A stretch of DNA of 64,000 bases from Prinia subflava. Its lineage: Eukaryota; Chordata; Aves; Passeriformes; Cisticolidae. The number at the start of each line of letters is the position of its first letter. Position 1 is the stretch's first letter. The stretch is taken from assembly GCF_021018805.1 (NCBI RefSeq), contig NC_086256.1:15146532-15210531 (forward strand), in the 5' to 3' direction. The translations under genes and the position numbers were made by a program. The notes beneath the pieces were generated by a model. The model searched no databases. It was not told the DNA's origin and saw only the letters and a program-made list of their open reading frames with translations. Below are positions 28,130 to 41,000 of the stretch, one piece after another.

Positions 28130-28320
28130 ATTGATGGCCTAATTAGTATTATCTCTTTTTGTATTCTCTGTAAGAAATATTATCCAGGAGGAACTCATTT
28201 TGCATTAATGTTGATATAAAGTGTAATTCTGTAGCATTTTCATTGTAATCTGGCATTAATTAATGCATCATTATTCCAAAGTGTTAATTAAATTATTACA
28301 GAAAGGGACATCTGACCCAG
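28130..28320. promoter_or_regulatory. Homeodomain-site-rich block with perfect palindrome
   Basis: This block is dense in TAAT/ATTA cores. It includes CCTAATTAGTATTA near 28138, TGCATTAATG near 28201, TTAATTAAATTATT near 28283, and the perfect 14-bp palindrome GCATTAATTAATGC at 28253-28266. The palindrome has the form of two inverted TAAT half-sites, which paired-class homeodomain dimers favour, and it also contains overlapping ATGC/GCAT words. There is no open frame or simple repeat. The sites are seen directly. A role as an enhancer or conserved element is inference. Confidence 0.28.
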
Positions 28321-29713
28321 TTCAGAAAGAAAGAAAATAAGTATGTAGTGCATGAGAATTAAACTTTCAGAGGTCTGAAATGGTGTGAATTCCCACAACA
28401 CTAGGTTTGTGTAGCAGCACAAAACCAAGATGAAATATAGACATGATATATGACTCATAAACCATGGTATGACATCAACATTTGCTCACTCACAATGGGG
28501 TCTGATGACAGCACCAGAGCCTCAAAGACAGGCAGACATCAGAAATCTGAAATGACCCATTTCTAATAGGGTAAATTAAATAAACTGTTCACTGACTATC
28601 ATGAACTACTCTCAAGGAATTCAGGGAATTGAATGGGGATACAAAACCAATCCCACCTTCTGCAGGCTCTATTTCATACCCTGCTGTTGGGCAGGAACAC
28701 TCCTGCTGTACAGTCACCGGGTGTGCCAGGGCAGTTAATCAGGGTGGATTGCAAACAGTCCTGCACTCTGCAGTGTTGAGTGTCTTGACCTTCTGCCTGC
28801 AGTCCTAAGGGGCTTCAGTGAAATCTGAAATCAGCATTTCAGTTGTTGTTCTTGTCCCTCTCAGCTGGGTGGTAGCTGCTTTCACATCCAGGCAGGAGAA
28901 AAGCCAGTCCTCCACCAGAGGATGCACAGTCTGATCCGATGCCCAGGGAAAGCCACAGAAGTCTAATCCTGAGTTACAGAATTGGCGTTTAGGCACGCGC
29001 CTGAGAATTGCACAAGCAGATCTCTGAGGGAACGCTACTGGCAGCAAGTGGGGCTCTCTGCAAGGGCCACACAAGCTCTGTGGAATTGGGGTCTCTGTGA
29101 ATTATTAAACTTGATTAATAATTCAAGAAAACATTAGTCTAGAGCATGAAGCAAATCCTATGCGATGTGACCTACCTGCCAGCTATACACTGGAGCCAGA
29201 GCTGCACAAGATACTTCCAGGATGTGGCTTCCATAAGATTCAATGTCTACACTATTTAACAACTCTGTTTCAACAATTATCACTTTCTTTTGTTACATTT
29301 GGGCTTGCATTGAAAGATCTTTAAAATGTGAAAGTTAAATGAGGCTCTTATAAAGGAGTGGCTTGGGTGCAGTATATTAAAGGGAAACTTCAAAGGAGCT
29401 CAAGATACCTTTCAAGCTAAGGTACAAAAATTTAAACAAGAACAAAAGCCTCTCTTGTATTTTGAAGCATTAATTGTTCCACTTCTGTTGATGTAAGTGA
29501 AAGGAGAAGCTTTTAGTTAAAAGTACATAGTATCAACCAACATAGAATGTTCCAAAGTCTCACGGAATAATTTTAGCTTTGATATAATGGCACAGGTGAG
29601 TCTCAAATTATAATGCTTTCTGTAGCATATGCAATAATTTTTGGTAGCTGAATCCATTAGACAAACATTAGTGCTTGAAGAGATTATTGGCATAAATCAG
29701 AGTTTCACCTTTT
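28321..29713. other. Noncoding DNA, partly GC-richer
   Basis: The segment 28660-29090 is richer in G+C than its neighbours and has a minus-strand frame of 89 codons with no recognisable domain. It could be an unrecognised old repeat or an exon, but nothing decides this. The rest is ordinary AT-rich sequence. Confidence 0.5.
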
Positions 29714-29827
29714 ATATTTATAAGATATTTCATATTTATAAGGTATTTCATAACTTTGTGAGTGGTGTTTGTCACATAACTTTGTGAGTGTTGTTTGATA
29801 TTTCATAGCTTTGTGAATGAAGTTTTC
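29714..29827. repeat. Degenerate compound tandem repeat
   Basis: Two 18-bp units of ATATTTATAAGATATTTC type (29714-29731 and 29732-29749, one mismatch) are followed by three longer units starting ATAACTTTGTGAGTG or ATAGCTTTGTGAATG, at 29750-29775, 29776-29804 and 29805-29827. The second long unit ends in GATATTTC, a piece of the first unit type, so the two families are interlaced and probably arose by nested duplication. Confidence 0.8.
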
Positions 29828-31053
29828 TGTGTCATTATAGCCTGGTTTTCAAAGGATAAAATACACAACATTGCACTGTTTGCTCTTTCACCCATCTGTC
29901 AGTTCCCCCCCTTTAAGGAGGGGGCAAAACTAGAGACTGTAAGTCCATAAAGTGTGCCATAAGTTTTATGAAAACGGGCACCTGGGTAGTAAAGAGTCAA
30001 ATTGGTGCTTCCATGGAAGAAAGGTTTCAACAGAGAATTTAAAAATTCTGTGGGCTATTGGCCTCTCAGGTGGCCAGTCTGTGAGGAGCTCAGTGCCAAC
30101 CACAATACGTTTGCTTGCCCACTTGTAATTAGTCAAGGTTACTGTGGAGGGATTTATGAGACACATGAAGTAATTACAAGTCTCACGTGATAGCACATCA
30201 TGGAATATACTCAGTAAAGAACAGTGAGTTGGTTTTGTGCAGAGGTAAAGGCAACTTGCAAAAAACATCAGATGCATTGGTGCTGCTGTTCATGAACAAC
30301 CCATTGTGGTATAATTTGGGCATGCCTGTAGACCAGCTCAATAGAAAAAAAATACATTATATATATTGGGATGCAGACTTTCTGCATTATCCATAAAATA
30401 TATAAACCAATAATTTTAATCTATAATGCATTTAACTCTGATCCATATAAGATGACTGTGACGGTAAAAAAAAAAAAAAAAAATTTTTCTTTTCAGTTTT
30501 GCTTTGCATCATGACAAGAGTATTCCTACTTTAGGAAGTATTTAGGCCAATGGAGACACAGAACAATTAATTTATATGTTTTCTTAATGGTAAATGCTGG
30601 TTACTCTCACTAGGAAAAATGCTCCCAGTTTTCAGGAACATGGTTTTATACAGCTTTCGTAAGCTTAAATTGGATTTCTATGCAGTAAGAATGTTTGAAA
30701 ACAAGGCCCAGTGTGTCTCTGTCAAGTCTCGTGACTAATGGTATAATACATATGTATGCATACATTACTTGGACTGAATGCTGTATTTCACCCCTACATT
30801 TTATGGGTGTCAGTCAGTGGAAGTTAGGAGCAAATGAGCCTAACAAGTCCAGGAGAATCAGTTTTAACTTTAAAAAATCAATAAATATAAATAAATACAA
30901 CAAAATTCCTAGTCTCTGCTCTTTCCAACTAGACAGTAGACCTAATTCCTAGAACAGAGGTGCCTGATAGCATCAAAAGTTTGTTGCTGTGCTGAAGATG
31001 ATTAACTTGGAGGAGCATTACCATAAACCCTACTGCCCTGTATATTGTTTATT

Positions 31054-31093
<40 letters not shown>

Positions 31094-33234
31094 CACATAT
31101 ATGACTTACTTTATTACTCAGCTTTTCCTACCAGATGTTTGAGTGGTCAGCCAAAGCTCCAGAGATATACAATGTTCATCTACGTGTATGCAAAAAAATA
31201 ATTAGAAAAGTATCTTATTACCATCACTTTAGATGATTCTTGAACAAAGTGACAGGGTATTTTCATTATTTGCTGTACACTTATGGATAATAACAAATTA
31301 AGTGTTGATCAATCAATATAATGATCCATTTGACCCATAAATATAAGAGGAGAAGATATGCAGAATTTCTAATAAAATCTCAATCCCAACAGAATGTGAA
31401 TTCATTACTTTTGAAATATAAGGCAGACAATTCGTTTCACTAACATGGATTTGAACTTGCAGAGGGCAAATTATCAGAGAGGCCCTTGTTGCTTTCATAT
31501 AGCAATACAATTTTATTAGGAATTACAGGGAAAAATTAATAAGCACTTCAGAGCTCAGAGTCCTGAGGTACAGCACGGCTTAGACCTTGGCACAAACTTG
31601 GGAACATGCCCTGCTTGGAGTATGTATTCTTTCAGTTTAAATTTTATTAATGTTGTGGGCAAGGTTAAAAGCTCAGCCCATGTCACAATGCCAGCCTCTG
31701 AAAAACCTCAGAACCTGCCAAATGGCCTGAGTTTGTCAGCATGCAGTGAGCATGTTCCTTCTTTGGATATTCAGTGCTAATGAACGAGTTACTGGAAATG
31801 CACATTCCAGGGCTGCACTTCTAGCATTCTAATACAGTGATTTCCTTTCAGGAGCAATTAGGAATTGCCATGTTTCTCTGTATGGTGAACAAATGCAAGA
31901 TCATCACGCAGCAGAGTAAGCACAAGAATAATCTTCATTTCAGGTCAAAGTCAGTGCATTGAATTTACTCCCCAAGAACTCACAATTGTAGCTCAGAGAT
32001 GAAGATGTCCTTTTCACTTCTTTCCAGTCTCATTTCTTTCCAACTTGAACTCACAAATCTTCCAGCTCCTACAATGAAACTTTGAGACTGAGCTGGCACT
32101 GTTACCAAAATGCCTGATTATCAACCCTGTTAATCCCAGCAGGGTGTACCAGGTTTACCTTCTCTCATAGAACAGTGTAAAGCAATATATAGGTCCTGGA
32201 GCTAAATTTAAATGAGTTCTCTTATATTCTGGAGGGAATTCAGCCCTGGAAGTATACAGCCCCATGCTGCTGTAGCTATATTGCTTTCTACAGCACAATG
32301 CAATGTAGATGTGCCCATCCATTCCCTCTGTGACCATGACATCATGATGTTCAGTGGAAGAAATGGAATTAGCTACAAGAATATCATAGCAAGAAAAAAA
32401 AAAAGAGGTTCTAGAAATATAAGAATACTCAAGACACAGCTAAACTTAGTTTCAGGAGACTGAACAGCTCAAATTAGGTTTCCTTGTTTTGGTGTTTTTT
32501 CACTCCCCCACTTTGTTCTGTTGGGAATCAGATGCTCAGCAAAGGATTACCCTCTAATCCCTTTCAACTTCTTAATTTCAAAGTGTCTCCTTGCAATCCT
32601 GGCCAAAGTTTCATCTTCTCATCGCAAAGCTCCTGGTTCAGGTAAGACAAAGTAAATATTCAAAAGTTATGAGCCATTGTTTGTTACCAAGATTTTCAAA
32701 ACCTGTGAACTGATGCTGTTCTTCAGATCTAAGGCCAGAACAGCTGATTTAACTCTGAAATAGCCTTTTAGAAGCCATACAAGGATTACAGAGATATACA
32801 TGCAACATTTATAAACATAACATAGACACCCTCCTAAGAAAACATCAAAAGACCAGTTAACAGATCTGGCCAAATCAGGTGAATCTGCTTAAGAAGCAAA
32901 TCAGAAGATTGCTCAGGAAGATCTCCCTTTCAAAGGTATTTTTATACTTCTAAGCAAGAGAATTTGAATACTTCCACAAGGCATAACCAGAACAGAACTG
33001 CAAACAAGCCATTATCTAAACCAAGACTGTTTATTCTGCTCAACTGAAAGCCAAGATGAGTATGCAGGATTTAGTATTTCTCCTCAATAGTAAATCAAAT
33101 TTTGTTTTCTCCCTCAACATTCAATACTCCTGCAAATGTTCAGGAGTATAAAATCTGTATTTTTCTCTGCTTGTTTTTATTTTGTCCTAATGCTGTTCAA
33201 AAAAAATGGCAACCATTTCCTTTGGTCCCTGTGA
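29828..33234. other. Noncoding DNA with simple repeats
   Basis: No gene is recognised. An 18-bp A run (30466-30483) directly adjoins a T run. The TA/CA microsatellite is listed separately. Short frames here owe their peptides to simple sequence or start at non-ATG codons. Confidence 0.55.
31053..31103. repeat. Compound (TA)n/(CA)n microsatellite
   Basis: Alternating TA dinucleotides, interrupted once by TGTA, run into a short CACACACA stretch and back into TATA. It is a typical compound dinucleotide repeat about 50 bp long and probably length-polymorphic. Confidence 0.95.
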
Positions 33235-33255
33235 ATTGCATGCTTAAGTGGGGTG

Positions 33256-33810
33256 ATGGGAATACAAACACAAGCTGATGAACACCTGAGTATTACAGGT
33301 GTGGAAGTGGGTGCAGGAGATGGCAAATGTACTGCAGAAGAGCAGCTGCCAGAGGTAAGCATACAAAATGTGGCTCCTACACAAAAGAATGAGATTTTCA
33401 GAGAATCTGGTGGAAAGCCTGACAAGTACATTTTGTTGCTGCTAAAAGAATTTATTTCTGCTGAAACCTATAACTCCTGGGTTAATAAAGTGAACTTTGA
33501 TGGGACTAGAGGGAAATATGGGCTTCCCAGGAAAGTTAGGACAAACTTAGATGCATTTCTAGAACACAGATTTATGGAAGTGATTGAAGCTGATAAGATC
33601 AAAACCCAAGTTAACACTTTCCTTTGCTTTCCTATCACACGCCAAATAGATCTCTGCCACAGTTGGCCTGCTACCAATAAAACTAATGATGCCTGTAAAC
33701 AATACATTTCACAGAATCATCAAGCTCATACAATTAGTATCCATGCATGTTGTTTGGCTTTGAATTTTGAGGGGTTTTACAGAATCTGTTATTATGTTAC
33801 AGCTAACTGA
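33256..33810 (+). pseudogene. Single-frame ORF with BEN-like domain, exon or gene remnant
   Basis: A 184-codon frame opens at ATG 33256. The previous in-frame stop is at 33232-33234, so the ATG or an upstream splice junction could be the start. Codons from 33256 to about 33624 look coding, and the peptide is mixed hydrophilic with helical segments. Residues about 57-123 read KYILLLLKEFISAETYNSW, then VNFDGTRGKYGLPRKVRTNL, then DAFLEHRF and DKIKTQVNTFL. This fits the BEN-domain pattern: a hydrophobic LL..LF helix, a middle loop with GK..L, a helix ending in an aromatic-F motif, and a final I..(I/V)N..L helix. BEN domains bind DNA or mediate contacts in chromatin factors such as the BEND and NACC proteins. 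The last 60 residues look like read-through of noncoding sequence. A splice-donor-like GTAAGC lies inside the frame at 33355-33360. No neighbouring exons are recognisable. It could be an isolated exon, a retrocopy remnant or an unrelated sequence. The domain match is by eye. Confidence 0.35.
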
Positions 33811-34238
33811 CTATGAAAATAGCCAATGGCTTCTCAGAATTGACTGCTAAATCACAAGGAAAAAAGAAAAATAGCAAGAAAGTCAAGGAAAAAAGACTCA
33901 GACAGGATCTGAGGTAGTCTGATTAGTTTTGTATCTTCACAAGGGTCTCCAGAACCAGTAACAATGAAGAATCTTGAAGAGACTGCCTCTGCTACTAGTT
34001 GTAAAAAGTATGCACATGTCCACTGTGCATTTATAAAATTAAAAAGCTATAACTGGCGCATTCTTTATTCTTTTCCTTCCTGCTTATTAATGATGCAAAA
34101 AGTCAGCACATATCATGCTCTTGTTAGAGGGATAGTCAGGACACTGCTGAAACCTGAGGAAATGAAAACCACGTGTTTGGCAGAGCATGTTAGAGAAGAA
34201 CAGTGTTTTCCTGTTGGGAAGGGGAAGCTTTGTAGGTG

Positions 34239-34267
34239 CATCCAATAACACATCCAATAACACATCC
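34239..34267. repeat. 12-bp tandem repeat, about 2.4 copies
   Basis: The unit CATCCAATAACA occurs exactly twice (34239-34250, 34251-34262) and is followed by a partial CATCC. Confidence 0.85.
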
Positions 34268-34960
34268 TTTTGTGCAGGCACTGAGGGCCAGCTAGATAGC
34301 CTTTCTCTTGACACGTGCACAGGAGGCTACTGAAAAAACCAAATACCTGCCAGGCAGGGATGTGGCAGGTGTAAACGGGGTTGTAAGACAGGCCACATCT
34401 GCATTTGGGTTATGTGATGGACATTTTTCCCTAGGTTCCTCAGGAGGAGTGATAAGAGCTGTATGGAAATGAGCAGTGCTCAGGCTGAACAAATTGTTCT
34501 GATGAAAACAAGTTCTACCTGTGGGCTTAAGGTCAAGGTAGAAAAGGCAGGTCTAGGCTTAACATGGTCTTTTTTTCTCATGAAGTTAGACTATAGCGTA
34601 GCTTATGAAATGCAGACATTTCCACTACCTCTCTATTTCTAATTCTAGTGTTTAAATGCCTACTTCTCAGTCTTGTTTTTTTTTTTTTTTCCCCTAAGGT
34701 TCACAGCTTTCTCAATTCCTTTTCTCCTTTATTTTACATAGGAAGTGTTCAAGTCCAGATCTAATTTATACCATTTCATTTTTTCCCATAAGCTACTCCA
34801 GGTTTCTTTTTTGATGACTTTTTTTATATATATTTTCTAACTCAATGCTACTGGCAGGTAGATTATTCAGATATTTGAAAGTTAGACTATGGAACATATG
34901 GCTCTAAAAGGATAATAGGTAAATACAATTGCTTCACTAGTTATTAGTTAGATATATTCA

Positions 34961-35001
34961 TGTACATATATGTGTGTATATGTGTGCATGTGTGTGTGTG
35001 C
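34961..35001. repeat. Imperfect TG/TA microsatellite
   Basis: About 40 bp of alternating pyrimidine-purine steps rich in TG and TA, ending in a TGTGTGTGTG run. The interruptions suggest an old, partly decayed dinucleotide repeat. Confidence 0.8.
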
Positions 35002-38000
35002 AAACAAATACATGAACTCCAGATACATTAACTTTTCCAAACTATCTATTGGAAAAGGTATCTTTTCATATTTCTAGTTCACCCATTCAATGTAAATCAA
35101 ACATCACAGACATAATTAGACAACAATCTTTTAAATGCTTCAAAACTAATTGACTAGAGTGCATAAAAATTAACATTACGAATTAATATTACACATTGCT
35201 ATATTTCCTGAGGACTTGCTTTTCAAGGATTCTGAAAAAAAATTGAGGAATTTGCAAAATTAATACTGTATTTCAGATATTATGGGACTACTACATTTTA
35301 GACTGTATCTGTAACTAAACTCTTTGCTTTAGGTTAACGTGCAAAGGAAGGAAATATCTCCACTTATCAATTAAATGCTTATTAAGGGAAGAATCTTAGT
35401 AGCTTTTCATGGATAAAAGTCCTTAAACAATGTGCATTTTCAGTCTTGAAGTTACTTCAGTCCATGAAAATGTAACATTTCCAAACCAAAGCATTGGAAA
35501 TTTCTAGAATCAATTCAAGATTGCCTTTTAGTAAGTCAGCATTTACTGTGCGCTCTTAATAAATAACTTGAAATTATTTTTGTTTTTAATATCAGTATTA
35601 CAACCCTCTATGGATCTATTCATGGGTTTGTGTTGTTAGCTCTGAGCTAAAACAGGCCATGTAGCTTTATTATACATGAGGACTGACTTTCCCAAAGACC
35701 TACCTGCTTTTCAAGTTTTACCGGGACAGGCTTAAAAAATTATAAACCAGGGAGATATAATATTTTAAAATTAAATGATCACACCTACTTGTTTCTAAGA
35801 TCCTCACTATGAGCAATATTGAAAAATATGCTTCTATTGTTGTTCTGTCTTTTGGCTGGTCCAGAAAAACATAACTCAGTTTTCACCCATGCCCTAATTT
35901 AAAGGCTTCCTTGTCTTCTAAACAACATGGTTATATAGCAAATTGAAAGAACTTTCAAATTCAAAGACCAATACAATAGCTCATTCCTATTATTAAAAGA
36001 AAACTTTAATAAAAAAAGCATTTAAAATTAAAGGATTTTTTCCCTAAATTCCTATTTGGAAAAAAATCCTATGATTTATGAAAACATGTTTATTTGTAAT
36101 TTTTTCACTGGTACTAGTCGTGCATGACTCTAATGACACCCAGGATACATGGAGCAAATCTCCATCTTCCCCTACATTTCTCAGTTCCTAATTCACAAAA
36201 AATAGAAAATGAGCATCTGAATTTCACAAGTTGTTTTGACAGTATTGACTCAAAGCACTTTTAAACAAACTTTACTGAAAATTTCATTGAATCTAGCATA
36301 TTGTGCCCTAAGTCAAGAATACCTATAATTCATTTTGTAAACCATCTGTATAAATAAATGCCAACTGAAACTATCTGAATTTCTGGTCTGAGTAAAATCT
36401 TATATATTTAGAACCACAATATGGGAGTGACACAGTAGGATCTTGTTTATTGAGATACACAGTAGAACCTTAGGAACTGATATTACAGTGGAAAGTAATC
36501 TAAATTGCTTTCACAGAATTCCTGCTACTTTCAAGTAATAAAAATGTTACACTCTACACTCTAAATAAAATCTTAGTTGCTATCGACAGTTTGTATGAGA
36601 TTCAGTCAGAAGTACCAAGCTGTGAAAATAAGGCCCAACTTCTGTTGTTTTTGTTGATACATTTGGCATCCAATCATGAAAAACAATGTCCATGTCACTA
36701 AAATGGCCTCCAGGCATTCAGTATATCTACATCGAGGTTAAACATCTATGTGAAGATGTGACAGCACACCTTATAAAAGATATTATTGAGTAATATAGAC
36801 TTTCTGTAATAACCAAACAGTAAAGAATATAGCTTTTTAAAGGTCTCCCCATGGCTGATCTCATGACTCAAAGATGAGAGACTGTGCTGCAAGCTAAGTA
36901 ATAAAATCTGGTGGATACTGTGGGCTAGCTTGTGACAAATCATATCAAAGTATTATTAAAGAAGGAACTTGAGACCCAAGACTATTATTGATTCTTGACA
37001 GAATTTCTTATAAATAAATGCTGCAATCTGATCCTGGACTCCCAAGGCCCTGGTAGAATTCTGATTATTATAGGGCAGGTTGCAAAATAGTAACATTATT
37101 ATTAGTGAAAGTTGAAAGAAGCCTATTCAGTGTCAAACAGGTAGCACGGTCTAAAAAGACCAGTAGGAAAATGTTTTTCCCAGGCCTCATACACCTACAG
37201 CCGCAGATTACTGTTTAAAATGGCAAAATGATTTCTGAGCTTATAACAGGGCTGTGAACGTGTTAGTGGAATGAGTCTGTGACCCTTTAGAGCACTAAGG
37301 ACACACCTCCATTAGTGTCCATATTCCTGCACTGAAGAGGCTGATACAGTCAACTGAAATGACAGGGTGATAAATATAAAACCACTATCATCAATAAGAC
37401 TGGAATGTAAAAGCACTTAGTTTCAGCCTAAGTAACTCACAGAAAGTTTGGTTTCAAGAACCAATGTATCATCCATCACTACTCTACCTTCTGTTGACAA
37501 AGTAATTGTAAGATATCTAGAATGGAGGTTCAATATGAACTGACAGTTTTGAAAGGAGGAATTGTGTGCTGCACTTACTCATTAAATGTATTTTCCTCCA
37601 CTAAAGATGTTTCCTTTTTTAGTTTATGTATGAATAACTTTAGTTAAAGTTCCCTTGACACACTGACTTTGCTTTGAATAGCACCTATATTCATTAACAT
37701 AAAACCTGAAAGAAAATAATTTTAATGTAGCTTTTTTAACACTTCAAAAGCCTTTAACAAATTGATCGAGTACAATTATGTATTCTAAAGGGAATTTTAA
37801 AGAGATCACACAAGGTTGAAAAGTTCTGGGTAATAAAAAGAAAAAAAAGCTAAGTAAAAACAGGCACTCTGCATGGAACTTTGACGCACAGTGGAAGAAA
37901 GTAATAAAATTATATATATTAAAAATCCTTAACATCTCCCAATTTTCGACAGACACATACAGTTATTGTCTGTATTACTTAGTGGGTGGAAAATACCATG

Positions 38001-41000
38001 CTCACTCGATAATGAGAAAAAAAGGTGTAGAGGTCAGAAAATGGAGAGATGCTAAATTACTGGTCCACTCACTACTGAGACTACTGAGTCAAGGCAAATC
38101 TGAACAATTGCTTAGCAAGGAGATCACACCAATTTATCAACATGGCTGGTTGCCTTTGGGTAGGAATAGATCTAATCGTGGCGTTCTTCTTTTGCTAATG
38201 GCATATTATTATTGGCATTATTTTAAAAGACTGCATGATAACAGCATTCTTTCAAAAACCTTATGAACTAAACAACACAATGCAGCTAAATGGATCAACT
38301 GACATTGACAGAGCCATTAACAAATGAGAAATAGATTCCGATCTGCAGGAAGTAATGTTTTTTCCCTTACATTTATGGGTGTAAATTTATATCTGATTAT
38401 TTTAAAAAAATAATTTAGATGGTGCTTTTGTCATTACAAAGTACTGAAGTGAGGCCACATTGGCTCCACTCATAAAGCAGCAGGGTAAAACCATCATTAG
38501 ATGGAAAGTACTGGCCCTCTTGCTTCAAGCTCTAAAGGCCTCCACTTTTCTCCACATTGAACAGTGTCAAGCAGACACAGATATTCCTTGTTGGCACACA
38601 GTATTTTCCCAGAATGGCAGAAGTTCTCTTTGGGAGGGTGCTGTAGGAAGACCTGCCTTTGCACACCCTTTGTGTCCACCTCCCTGTCAGCAATGCTGAG
38701 AACAGACATAAAACTGCAAGAGTCAAAACTGGCTGCACAGGGGAAAAAACAGTGAGGAGAGGAAGAAAAAAAACCAACAGACTGAAAATAGACTTTAGCC
38801 ATTACAAGTTGCATGAACCTAAAACCTGTTCTCTCCAGTGAGCCTCTTTATACTATTGAGAAGGTTCTGTGGATGGATCTAGCAAACATTGAGGGATTTC
38901 TACAATTCTCTATTTTCCCTCAGATCCTCTCTGTTGCACACACAGAATGAGGGTTTCCAAGTGGGAAAACTTGAGCTTAGCTTCAACGTTTACTGAACCC
39001 AGGCTTTCAGTGTTAGGCTTGACCCAGTGGCTTAGTTTTAAGAGAGCTGATTTGACCTGCCTATTCTTTGTCTCTGGTGACAACACTGGGCACAAGGGAT
39101 ACATGACTGATGGTCTGCAACAAAATAGCTATTACTTGGTGTGAGATCGCTATCATAATTTGAACAAGATTTGCATTTTGCTGCAGATAAGGGGGAGTCC
39201 AGGAGTAGGCAGACAATGGTGTCAACAGCAGGAGTGTGGGCACCAGACCAAGCACAGGGAAGGCAATCTTTATAGCAATCTCCTAAAGCTGAAGGAGTAA
39301 GAACATGGAACTTGCAACCCCACAGCCTAAGCACTTCTCCCCCTTCCCAAAAACTCTTTAGAAAGAACAGAAGAAAGAGAATCTCCTAATCAATTTCAAA
39401 TGCCTCCCTCCCTTTCTAGATTCTCAGATACAGTGACATAGGACTACAGGCTGAATGAAGAAATGCCCCTATATTTTTTCAGTAATTCAGAGCTGCTGGC
39501 TCAACATGAAAAATGTTTTTATAATATTTTCCTTAAAAAAAATCAATTTTCATAATACAATGTTCATCTAAACTAAGTAGGGTTAGAAGTATATCATATC
39601 TTACAAATTTTAAAAGTCTATGAGTTTATATTGACTAAATAGTTAATAAACAGAGAAAAAAAAGACCCTAACAATATTGGCAGCAACAAACCAACAGCAC
39701 TGTGGATCAAATTCTTTCATACATATGAGAACACTCCTCTCACAGTTCTGTTATGATGTACAGAATGGCTGGAGGAATAAAATATTCAGTAAAGTGAGGA
39801 TGACAAAATCTGCCAAAGGAAGGATGTAAAGATAAGTTCCAGCAAAGTATCAACTGAGTACATGTTTTGTTTATCCATCAAATGACCCTACAAGATGGAG
39901 CATTATTCTGTTACATTCCAAGGCACTTTTTTGGATAGGTTGGAAGGGATGTTTATGTTTTCAAAACTCAAGGATCTCTGTTGAAGCGTCATTAAAACAA
40001 AAACCCATACCAAACCAAACCCAGATTAGTGCCAAGCAATCTTCAGGGAGGAGAGAATGAGTATGATTGAAGTTGAGATTTGAAAAAACAAATCTGTGTG
40101 TCGATAAATATAGTGATCAGGACGAGCGAGAGGTGTCAGACAGAAAAACCTGCTGCAGTGTTTGTTGCTGCCAGCACACCAAAAAAATAAAGCCTAGGAG
40201 AGCTTGTTGAAAAATCGTTAGGGAAATTTGCAGAGCACTACAGATTGGTAAAGTTTTTATCTTTAGAAGTGTATCATTTGGGTGGACAGCAAGCAACAAC
40301 ACAAATATCCCACACTGAACATTTCTATAACAAGATAAGATGCTTGTATCTCCAGCAATGCGAGATCGCACATGCTGCATTCTTCTCTACCTCATACGAT
40401 CTTTTCATGGTATCAGTTTTGTCAGGCATGAAGTCAGTCTAGGAGGTTCCTGGCCCTTCCCTAACATGCTCCTCCCTCTCTTCCTCCATTTCTATAGGCA
40501 CACACCCGCATGTTTAGGCTGGTAGTTTAGAAGGAAAGGAAACAGCAAAGTGGCTTGGATTGAACCCTCTCTCCCTTTCTACCTTCTCCTCCCAAGGCTT
40601 ACAGCTCCCTTACGGCAAAGGTGTGGGAATAACCAAATGGGCAAAAAGAGGCAAATGGCACAGACAAGGAACTCCACATCCAAACCTCACTCCTCAGAAA
40701 ACTGCAGTCTCAGTCTCATCTTGTGAGTACAGACCTTGGTATTGAATTAGGAAGCATCATCAGACTTTTAATCACTGTTTACTTTAATTAAGCACATGGT
40801 ACTAATGTATTCAGATAGTAAATGCCAGTCTAAACAACACAAGTAATGGCATTCAGGGTACCTCTGAGAAAGTCTGCATCAGTACCTAAGAAGCATCACT
40901 ATCTCTGTCTTGCTTTCCTCATTCCTGTGGAAAGGGCTGCAGAACTGGGACAGACACAGGCGAGCTCCTACTTAACTCCTTCTCTACTTAAGGCTACTAA

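Noticed and set aside
30989..31201. Frame rich in Tyr-Ile repeats
   Set aside because: It is produced by the TA/CA microsatellite.
33715..33730. CACAGAATCATC resembling CR1 terminal octamers
   Set aside because: Only about ten bases match and no CR1 body follows in either direction.
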